This document shows positions 38,901 to 50,900 of a stretch of DNA of 64,000 nt, piece by piece. Below the pieces are notes generated by a model. The model was not told the DNA's origin. It saw nothing but the letters and a program-made list of their open reading frames with translations, and made no database searches. Position 1 is the first letter of the stretch. Each line of letters starts with the position of its first letter. Source of the DNA: Corbicula japonica (lineage: Eukaryota > Mollusca > Bivalvia > Venerida > Cyrenidae). The stretch covers positions 2,937,972 through 3,001,971 of the forward strand of contig JAZAYU010000080.1 in assembly GCA_038501625.1 (NCBI GenBank). The letters run 5' to 3'. The translations under genes and the position numbers were made by a program.

Positions 38901-41900
38901 ACTGAGCATGGAAACCAGTCTCAAACCTCAAGCATCTGATTGGCTGAAATGGCGACCAGTCGCCATTTCAGCCAATCAGATGCTTGAGATTTGAGACTGG
39001 TTTCCAATCTCAGCTTTATAACCTTGGGACCTGGTCAGACAGAACGAATGTGCCGGCTGATCTGAATATATACACTGGTCAGACAAGCGTAAAAATGCAT
39101 ATATATGGAGGAAAGGGTTGAAGTGTACAAAGAATTATAAATCACATGTGTAAAATTATAAGATCTGTAGAAGATAATGTTGCTCGCTATACCCACCTCA
39201 GTTGTCTGTTCCTGGAAGGCGTACAGGATACCGTCAATAAGCTGTTCCTCCAGACGAGAGTCGATGTCAGCAGCTCCCAGGTTCGCCATGACCTTCTCAA
39301 TTGTCTCCATCACCATCTTTCTGTACTGTTCCGCCTCATCTTTCAGGTCATCAACAACACGACCAATGATCTCTGCTGCTCCCACTTTGTTGGCAATCTC
39401 AACTGTAGTGTCGACAAGCTAGCCAATAGAAAGCACAACATTTTGTTTTAACATCTTTATTCAAAAATTCACAAACACGCATATAAATAACAATAAAACA
39501 ATGAAACAATTTAATATTACAGTCACAAAAGAGACTAATCTGAAATATATTCTAATTTTTTAAGATTCAATATTCAATAGGTTACTTAAAATTAGTAAGA
39601 AAATATCTTCAAACTTATTCAACAAGTAAGACAAGAACACACAATAGGAACATGACCTTCAACATTTTCTCATAGGAATTGTAATCTCATAGGAATTGCG
39701 AATTGCAATCTCATAGGAATTGCAAAGGAATGATTGTGATAATAATATTATACATCATCACTACACATACATAATCCTTGCATGACTGCATTTTTTTTTA
39801 TGTTGAAAACCGCTTTAATTTTTCACTTAGCAAAGAAGAGCTAACATTTTTAAAACTGCATAATGAAAATCAATCAGATGGATAGATATATTTCACTGGT
39901 TTACCAACTTCATGTTTAATATATCCTTGCCATCTGAACTCAACCAAGATAAATCCTTCTATATATCACCATGGCTATTTATTATTTCTGAAGTCCAGAA
40001 AACCTGAATTAACCTCAAACTCAAGGGTGTCTTATAAACTGTAACATCTTTAAGACATACCATAGTATTGTGCCCAAGGTTATAAAACTGAGCATGGAAA
40101 CCAGTCTCAAATCTCAAGCATCTGATTGGCTGAAATGCAACCAGTCGCCATTTCAGCCAATCAGATGCTTGAGATTTGAGACTGGTTTCCAAACTCAGTT
40201 TTATAACCTTCAGCCTTGGTATTACTTCAATAGATAATGATTTTAAAATTATCTACATCAATCATAGATGCAATGCAACAAATAGTGTTATGACAAATTA
40301 TCTTGGAATTGTATATTGTTAAGACAAATTTACAAATAAAAAGACTCAAAATATTCTCTGACAGATAACGGACATGTGTATCCAAGGTGTAAACTTCCGT
40401 TGAAGTTTGCCAGTCTGTCTCAAGTAATCTGCAAAACAAGCTTAAATCCTGATCAACATACTTTTAACTTTAAGCCTGACTGAATCAAAGTTGACACTTA
40501 CGTGTACAACACTAAATTTCAAAATTTTGTTAAAGATCATCTGACCAAATCTTGATTCAGACAGTACTTAGGAAATTGCAAATAAATTGGCATTGCACAA
40601 AATCAAGTTTGATCATAAAATGTATAGACGATCTGAAGCGAGAAAACATCGAGAAAACATCAAGAAAACAGTCATTATTTAAACAAACATATAACCATAA
40701 TAAAGTGCATACTGTATTTGTTTAGGAAAAGGTTCCTTTCTCTTCTAATATTTCCTGTATGGATAAAGTTTCCTTCCTCAAGTGTGCTTTAAACAAAGGG
40801 CTCATAAACTTTCCATTGTCTATTTTGCTAGAATTTAAAACATTCTCAAAGTTTAAATGACATGGAGGATAATAGTATTTACACCTTGGAAATTCAACAT
40901 TGATTTTCTGAACAACCTGTCTATAATTCCTCCTATCCAAAGCCATTCGCTGGTTCCAGAAATGCTTGAAAAAAGGCGGCAAAATCTCATCTTTAATGTA
41001 TTGTGGCTCCACACCATCGGTCGCACAGCACTGCTTGACGACTTTGAGCACAATTTTTTTCATTTCCTCATCAGGGGACTGGAACTCTCGGATCAGGATC
41101 AACATGACTTCCCTTGTGTAGTAGTTTGCGTACTCCGCATCCATCAGAGGGATAAGGTAACCAATAGCTTTCAAGAAAGCTGCAAGACCCTGAATAATAA
41201 TAGTTCATTAAGTATGTCATACCTGCATGGGAAAGAGAAATTGTTATCCTCTTGATATAAACAAGACCTGAAAGTTATAAACCTTGTGCTTTTAACCTGA
41301 CTTAGATCTCACTGTTCTGACCTGTTGAATATTAAAGCTCAGACTTAACGAATGGCAAGCTTGAGATGGTCACAGTTATGTAACTCAGAATGGAGACCAG
41401 TCTCACATCTCGGCATTCTGATTGGTTGAAATTAAGCATGACCTTGATCAAACTGACAAATCTGTGCCCAAGGTTGTAACGCTAAGCATGGAAACCAGTC
41501 TCAAATCTCAAGCATCTGATTGGCTGAAATGGCGACCAATCGCCATGGCGACCAATCGCCATTTCAGCCTTTTAGATGCTTGAGATTTGAGACTGGTTTC
41601 CATGCTCAGCTTTTTAACCTTCAGGCCAGAAGCTTAATCTGAGACTGGTTTACACACAATGTTTGGTAGCCATGGAACCTTGTCTCTAGTCAGTTGGATA
41701 ACTTTCTATACAATGTACATAATGATAAATTAAGCATTGAATTCTTAGAATTACAAAATGACTTGGTCAAAGCAACAAAGCATTAAGAAAGAAAAAAATA
41801 AATATGTTAACTTGAACCATTTGGAGCTACATGTATCTATCCTAGAATTTATACAAAGTTGATCATCAGAAGTTACCAACCTTTCCTCTATGTTGTCTGA

Positions 41901-44900
41901 TACCCTTCCAGAGTGGTTTAAGAACACTGTCAAAGGACTCGATACCGTACGGTGTGGCTGCCTCGGCCAGGGCAGCTAGAGCCAAGGCTGTGATGGTTCG
42001 GACCTTCTGCTGCTCATCTACCAGACCTGAAAAGATATATTAAGATGTATTAATTCTCAGTACATATAGCTAACCTTAATAAACTCCTTCCTCCACTGAT
42101 ATGAATCATGGCATGGTCAAACAGTGTAGATCCAGATCAGATGGCACATTGTCTCATTACAGCATATCTTACTGAGAAGCAAACAGTTTAAATCCTGATC
42201 AGACAGCATGTATGTTCTGGCTGATCTTCACCTACACTCTTCACACACGCAAACATGTATATCTGGAGTAAATTTAACTTTTTAAATTAAAAAAATTAGG
42301 ATGTAACATGTTAATCATACAGGCTAGTTTTTTAAGCTAACAAGCACCCTTTACAATCCTATTTGTGTAATAATAATTATAATAATAATAATCTAAACAA
42401 TATATGACTGTTCAAAATCTAAAACCAACAGTAAAAACATTTGTGAGCAAAAAAATGGTAGAAAAATGTCCAAAATTGATAAACTAAGAAATGATTAAGA
42501 AATCCATGTTCAAAAATTCAATGATCAACAACAGTAATGCAAAGAATTCTGCCAGACATCACCTGCTTTGGGGGAAATAGAGAGACTGGTATAACGTGTT
42601 TCATAACTTTAGGCATTTATTATTCAACAAACTTACCATGTTCAATGATTTCCACAAGGGATTTCAGATGCGGCAGTATGGCACAACCCATTAGTATAGC
42701 AATCTGCTGTACGATCTTGATACCAGTGTGCCGAGCCTGCCACGACTTCTTGCTCTTACACACAGCTTTCAGGAAAGGCAGGAGGGACGGGATACCCAGA
42801 GCCGAGGCTACAACAGCAAATGCACGAGCTGTCGTGTTACGAACGTATTCGTCCATGTTGTCTATATCAGGTCTCATTGTGGATATCATCGTAGCCAAAC
42901 CAGCGGCCTGCAAACAGTAAACAGCATTTGATTTGCAGATATATCAGTGCCAATTTTACTTTTTGATTTTTAAATGCCTTCCAATATCTGTTTTATTTAG
43001 GAATTTGAACATTTTATAATAATAAATGATAATGTTCCTGCACTTGAAATGGACACACACAGATCAATTACACATCTATTCAGTTTGAGTTTTAGATCAG
43101 TTACACATCTATTCAGTTTGAGTTTTAGATCAGTTACACATCTATTCAGTTTGAGTTTTGTAGACAGTTATCCTTTTATCTGCTGAATTTGTGAAATAGA
43201 CCGACTTTTCTTTGAATAAAAACCATTCCATTCAATGATATTATTATCAGTGGTGGTTTGCAGATATTCATGGACTGAATAGCAAATGGTGTGGACCCCA
43301 TTTAGATTGCCCCAAAAAGCTTTCTGACTACAGGTCACAAATTAATGTGTTAAATGCTATGCTAAGCCCTAATAGAATAAAAAAAGGAGATTAATATGAA
43401 GTTTTTCATTAAGTTTCAGTTCTTACCTTAGCTAAATTCGAGATGATCTCTCTGCCTTCTACTCTAGCATAATAATCTTCATCGATCAACAGTGGCTCAA
43501 TCACGACCAGGATCTTGTGTACGTACGGACGAACAAGATCATCAAGTTTGTACAGAATACGATCAATGACCTTCACCAGCAAGTGCCGCTCCTGGTCTTC
43601 TAGTGTGGGGGACATGAGAAGGGGCAGGATCTGGTTAAACAAGGGACCAGCCCCAAACTCCCGAGCTTTGTCGGTCACCTGTCTCAGGGCAGCCTGTAAA
43701 AAAAGATCATGTCATCTCAATATAAAATTATAAAAATTCCCAGTTAAAGGACCATAATGCCTCTTAACGAGTGTGGTCCAATGAAGAGTAATTTCGTATA
43801 ACAAATATATCTCAAGGTGCTAGGCGCACCTTTTGTGCCAGGATGACTAAATCTGAATCCCAAAAACATCATTTCAAAAGTCAACTTTGAATCAAGTGTA
43901 AAGTTCTGTATTTTATATTGTTTATTTTAACAAAAGTTATGTTAACAAAAGTTTACGACTGACAGATTAACCATGTGTCTACATCAAAAATAACCCTGTG
44001 CAATTGCAATGTCTTTTTACACAATACCATTTGGGCAAATACAATTTGTAAAATACAAGTCAAACCATACCTTTCTCATGGGTGGAGTTCCATTCTTTAT
44101 TTTCAGTAAGAGTTTCATGATCTTGCGTTCTTTCTGTTCCTCTGGTGACAAGGATTCCTCATCTACATCTTGCAGAAGCTTGTCAAAATACTGCATGTCA
44201 TCAGGCTTCATCATTGGTAAGTTACCTGAAAACACCACAAAATCCTTATCTGTTAGTACTTACCAATGTGTTTAAATCTGATATGTTTTCTTTACCTTTT
44301 ACTCCTTAGATACACCGTTCTAGCAATGGCAAACAGTGTAGATCCAGATCAGCCAGCACATTCATGACTTCATCAGGATCTACAGTGTTTGCTTTAGGTT
44401 CATTAAGATATTTCTAAACAAGATGCGACCACAGTAGATCCAGATCAGACAGCACTGAAAATACACTGGTCACACTTGTATTAAAATGTGTATACAAATT
44501 TATGGGTTTATTGATTTTCTTAATGCCTTGGCAGTGTCTTAAATGTTTTGAAATGTTTGTCTATCAGTGATTCCTTAACCTAAAGTTTAGTGAATTTAAA
44601 GTCTACCTTTGGGTTGCATGTCCACTACCGATGTTTTATGGTCTGGTGTCTGCATTCTGAAGCCCTGTGGTGTGGCTGCCATTGGTGTGGGTGTGGCAAT
44701 CAGCTTCCTGGCTGGGGTTCGGATGGGAATGTACCCAGTTGGGGGTTGCAGAACCTAAAAGCATGACGTAAGACGATATTACAGCAGACCTGCATTCACA
44801 TTTATGTGTGCATCTCTAAAACGCAACTGTCATTTTCATGAGAAATGATGTTGCTAAATGACATTTCACAATGCTGTACTGTTTACTTTTTAAAGTGGAT

Positions 44901-47900
44901 TATGTGAGGAAAGTTTTGTACGAATTGATTTCAGAATATATAACCTAAATATTATTTTAGAAGTCACCCTACATTTGAAGCCAATCAGAAGCTTAAATTC
45001 CTTTGTGATTTATTATAATAAAACTTTCTATTTTATATTTTACAATGAACAAAAAAACTTGATCTATCTATTTACAACTGCGCATGCGCATGGCTACAAA
45101 TGTGCAACTTTTAGAAGGATAGAGTCTATTAAGACGTTTCTAAAGAAAATAGAAGCCGGCACTGACTGCGCTTATTTTCGCTTATATTTTCTATAGAAAT
45201 GTCTTAATATACTTTATCCTATACATACATGTACACATATTTTTATTTCTTTTTTGTAAATATGTAATTCAATGTTATTCTCGAGCATATGTTTGATTGG
45301 GGGTTGCAGAACCTGAATGTATGTTATATAATGATTGGGGATTGATTGGGGGTTGCAGATACCTGGGATTAAAGAGTTATTAATTTCTCTTTAAACTTTG
45401 TACATCATTTTAAAAAACAAATGTGTTTTCAAACGAGGGGAAAACACTTAAAATTCGACAATTTTTTCACTAATGTCAAAAACACACCAGCTCCTTTAAT
45501 ATGGACAACAGTTTCTTCATTTAACTATAAGGAAGGGCTGTTCAGAGTAGATAGAGCTGCTTTATGATAAATAACATCTTCATATTCTACAATTTAAAGG
45601 CTTTAAGGTAAGGCATAGCCCTGAGTTTTCACAGTTTTCTTGATAAAGCATTCATTATAATGACTGGCATCAAAGAAGTGGAAGTAGAATGATAAACAAA
45701 CCTTGTATCCTGGGGGGAACATGGCATCAAGTTCCTCATCTGCTAGAGGTCTATTCCTTTCATCTATCTCTCTCTGCCAGGTATATGCCTGAAGCTGTTC
45801 AGGGGTCATAGACATCAGGTGTCCGGGGGTTGGCGTGGCCATTGCCATAGCCTTAGCTCCTGTTGGTGTCACACCACTGGGTGTAAATCCTCCTGGGGTA
45901 AGACCTCCAGGTGTGAATCCACTTGGTGTTCCACCACCTGGTGTTGTCATTCCACTCATGCCACTAGGGGTCATCCCTCCAGGGGTGTGCCCTCCTGGGG
46001 TCATGCTGGGGGTCATATTTCCTGGAGTCATCGTTGGAGTTTGCGCACCAGGTGTTTCATCCCAACGAGACCGCCTTTTACTTGCAGCAGGCGTGGGTGT
46101 GTCTTCAATAAGGTCACCACCTCTGTCAGTTTTGGGGGTTTCAGCCCAGCCTGCCTGGTGACCTCCTGGTGTTGTGTGGCCTGGGGTAGCTTCAGCCCTT
46201 GGAGTCTCATCCCATCTGTTCCTTCTAGCACTGGGTGTCGCTTGATGACCTGGGGTATCACGCCCAGGTGTGGCTGCTCCAGGAGTGGCATGACCGGGTG
46301 TAGAATCCCACATTCTAGTGCTGGCACCTGGGGTAGCCCCTGGTGTTGCCGAGCCTTTTGATTTACCTGGTGTTTCATCCCATTTGGCCTGAAATAGAGA
46401 AAACAAAAAAAGCTTTAGCTTCATTGTTTGAATGGATTATCATTATAGTCTTCAAGTAACCTTTGGAACTTAAAAAAAACTCTCCAGGACCTGTATTGAG
46501 TCACTAGTGGTTTTATGTTCCTCATTAATAAGGTGCATTTACTGCCCAGATGCCTTTTGGCAACATGTCTAGCCCATTGTGAAGAAAGAAATTGAAAACA
46601 AGCTATGTAAAACAAAACAGATGTAATAAACATTATGTAAATGTTATGTTGCATAACTAGCACACCTTATTAAAGAACTTAGGTGCATGATGCCATGATA
46701 TATCACATATTTCAATAACAAGAGAAGAATGTGCGGTATTAATCCTATACTCCATATTATTTTTCCTATATTTAACGCATGTGCATCCAGTGTAGATCCT
46801 GATCAGCTGTCACATCTTTGCAGTCTGATCAGGATCTGCCTGGTCACATCTGGGTCAGAAATAACCTAATGAATCAAAAGGGAACAGTGTTGGTCCTAAT
46901 CAAATGGCACACAGATCTACACTGTAAACCTACGCCATAAATGCGTAAATATGGAGGAAATCGTTAAGAAGATATATACATACATGTGATGGTGTTCCAA
47001 CTTCGGCTTGGTCCCAAGTTGAGGACTTCTTCTTTGCTGGTTCCTCTCCTCCAGCAGGCTGGTCCCAGCGCCGTTTCTTCTTCTCCTGCTGAGCTTTCTG
47101 GGAACTGTTGACGGGTCGCAGCTCGCCAGCCTTCGCTTTTTCCTTCATCTGTTCACGAAGGCCTTTCTGTAATTTGAACCCAAATCATAAGCATTGAAAA
47201 CAATTCTATTACTTCATTAGCTTCATTATTATGTTTCTTGCATGATTTTTCTGTTCAGATTTTTAAAACAAACAATGATATAATGTTGCCTTTACTCCCC
47301 ATATATATGCATTTTATTGATCTAGATAAGCTTGATCATATTTTATGTATTCACATTGATGTACAATTCTATATTTCATATACATTAAGTCATGGAATAA
47401 TCAGCCTATAAAAATTAGTTCCTCACAAGTATTAACCCTTTCCTCTATAGTAACACCTTTATTGTGAGGGCAAACAGTTTAGATCCAGATCAGCCAGCAC
47501 ATCCGTGCCGTCTGATCAGGATCTAAACTGTTTGCTTCATGATTTGTTAGGTTATTTCTAACCAAAACGCGACCAGTGCAGATCCTGATCACACGGCATG
47601 GACGTGCCAGCTGATCTGAATCTACACTGGTCGCACATGCATAAAATTACGCATATATATGGAGGAAAGGGTTAATAAATTCACATAAATATCTATTGGG
47701 AGTAAAGCCCACCCATAGGTGGAAGAATAAAATTAAATGAAAGTAAAACTAACAAACCTCTTGTGCTGCAAGTGCCTTCTCCTGCATGATCTGATGATAT
47801 GTTCTGGCTTGAGGATCGGGAGTCTTTCCACCTGCAAACAGAAAACAGAATGGTCACGACACAAGGCCGTGACGCAACACTTCCATTAGTCAAATCATCA

Positions 47901-50900
47901 AAAATATAAACATTTATTAAAAAAAACTTGAATTTATTTTATCGTTTTATCAGAAAAAGTTAACAGCAACTTCTTGACAAAATATTACCAAAAGCAACAT
48001 TGAATTTATTGTTCCAGTCAACTCTAAATATCTTAAATCACCATCACATACTAACAGTTCTATAAATTTTGTCTTTTTTATGTAAACTTTGAACATAACA
48101 AAATGAACAATCTGGAGCTTTTGGAAAGAACTGGTAAATATAAATAAAACATCAAATATATCCAACACCAATACTAATTTTCCAAAATCAAATAAGCATG
48201 GCATAATAGAACACAGATGTCAGGGCTCTAAATGAAAAAAAGTAAGATATGAGACCAGTCTCAAATTTCAAGTATCTGACTGAAATATGGACTAGAATCC
48301 ATTTCAACTGAATAGATGCTGGAGAGTTGAGACTGGAAGAATCACTTGTATATGATATTAGAGTTGACTGTTGTTGTTTACATTATACGTACTTTACCGC
48401 CACTGGTACCGCTCTGGATCAAACTGTAATGACAGCTTTAACACCTACAATAGTTCTAGAATTAGTGTAGAGCTTTTTCTATACTCGCATCTTTCACTCA
48501 ATTCAACTCTCTCACAATGTTAACCGGGTTTTAAATATTACCAAATCCTGTCATGATTTTGTTTTCAGTGAGACAAAGAAACAATTATTTTCTTAATTAT
48601 CTGTAATATATTTAAGTAAAACATTTCTTTTTTCAAATCTTAACCCTTTACTCTATGGGATATGGCTGTTATTCGATGAGCAAACAGTGTAGATCCAGAT
48701 CTGAGGCACATCTGAGCTGTCTTAGGATATACACTGTTTGCTATAGATTCATTAGGTTATTTCTGACCAAAAAGTGACTAGTGAAGAGCTAGATCAGATG
48801 GCGTGAATGTGCCAGCTGGTCAGGATCTACACTGGTCGCACTTGCCATAAAATTGTATATAAATTATAAGGAGTAAGGGGTTAATGCTTACTGCTGATTT
48901 CTAAATTTGAATTTTACCTTTTATAAAATTATGAAAACTTTTTTATGCCATTTTGTTAGATGGCTCTTAATGAAATGATGTAATTTAGGTGTTTAAGAAT
49001 ATATTGTTTTAAATGTTGTTGCTGGTAGACTCCTCATCAGCGTCGAGCTAGAAAGGAAAATTGTCTAATTAGTCTCGGTTTTTTGTAAGATGGCATAACA
49101 TTTAATATACACAATAATATATAAGATATGTAACAGCACACTCAAGTGAGGTTGATTTAAAAAAGCAACTCATACTTCAATACTATCTGAATTAGAATAT
49201 TTTAAATAGTCCTGCACTCAATACACACCAAAAAATGCAAGTTTTTTGACAATTTGAGAAGATCAGAAACTCTCCAGTCTTCACCCACTCCAAAAAAAAT
49301 AAATTTGTTGTTTTTACATTTAAATCACACTGCTCTAACACAACTACAGTTGCTTTTTTGACACAATAATGTTATAAATTGTCAAAGTCCAATGTGTTAA
49401 GAAAGACAAATCAGAGGGTCTAGGTGAAAGATGTTTTGTGTCACATATCACTGTGCCCAAGACCATTAAACTTACCCACGAGACCAGTCTTAAATCTCAA
49501 GCATCTAAATGGTTGAAATGGAGACAAGTCTCCATGTCTCCATGCCAACCAATCAGATGCTTGAGATTTGAATCTCTTTTCCAATCTCAGTTTTATGATC
49601 TTTTCCCTTAGTAGAAACAGCCATACAAATACTTCTGGCCTATCATTTTACCACTTTTATTTTGCCTCATCATAAATTAATTGTTCAGTAATGGGAAGGA
49701 CTCAACTAGAAAACAACAACAACAACCACATATTTTCTCTTTCTCACTAAACGCTTCTCTCTGCCAGTTTCAAGAATTCCATACTTAATGAAAAAACAGA
49801 ATGTGTGCTTGCTGATCAACCAATTAACTGATAGCCTATGATGTCCATTTAATACAGACATGTACTCCAATAATAAAATTTTTTCAACACTACACAATGA
49901 TGTAGTTTGATTAACCATTTTAACAAGGCACCCAGTTATTTTGGTTAACCAGTCACTTAAAACCATTTTCTTGCAAATAAGATTAAAATACCGTTAATAG
50001 AATACTGACCGTCAGCGAAGGGATCATATCTCTCAGGGGAGATAATCATCTGTCGACGGCGAGCCATATATTCATCCTCCCTGTCCGAGATTTTTGCTCG
50101 GCGATGCTCTGCCATAGGGTCATACTCCTAAAACAGAAATGGCAAAGTTACAGCCAAAGTGATCGCTATGTTTTGCCTATTCTTCAACACAAAAAGAGTA
50201 CATCTATATCATTGACTTATTCTATCCAATTATTGTACTTATCATGAAAAAATAAACTCACTGCTACATAAAATATGGATTTTATCAATCTAAAAGTAGA
50301 CACATTTATTTGGAACTCTAAAATCTAGAACCCCGAGTTGATCTTACTTTATAGTTGAGGGCACTGAGAGACAATAGACTAAATATAACCTGGTGTCTGC
50401 TAACTAGTCATCTTCACTGATCATACTTTATCATAATCAATGATCTTACCTTATCGTTGAGGGAGTCATTGAGGGCATTAAGAGGTGCGGCAGATCGCAC
50501 AGGGCCTGCCGTCTCTACTGGGTTCACATCATCATCATCCTGTAAGATATAATTTGGATATATACTATTCTGTTTTTGACATTTTAATTTTAGTATCTAC
50601 AGATTACATACATTTCAAACAGGATTATCTGGCTCAATATTGCCACAACTGACCAGGCAGGTAACAGATAAAACTGAAACAAATCAAATATGAAAGAAAT
50701 TATAACTAACCATGAATAACAACATTGCTGTGAGGTAATTCACTCTACAGACTTGTGACTAACACTTCATATTGGATGTACATGTAGTGAAATTCACTGA
50801 GAAATTGTTGTTGTATCTTAATATCTCTAGATCATCAAGCCTTTTTTACAAACACCCTTTGCTTGGATGGGGCTAGGTGGCACTGGCAGTAATAACTAAA

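Noticed and set aside
42537..42931. Plus-strand frames over SF3B1 exon 11
   Set aside because: Antisense shadows of a nearly invariant coding exon.
45819..46361. 180-codon antisense frame and a 108-codon proline-rich frame over SF3B1 exon 7
   Set aside because: Shadow frames of the conserved exon on the opposite strand; repetitive composition comes from the TPGG codons.
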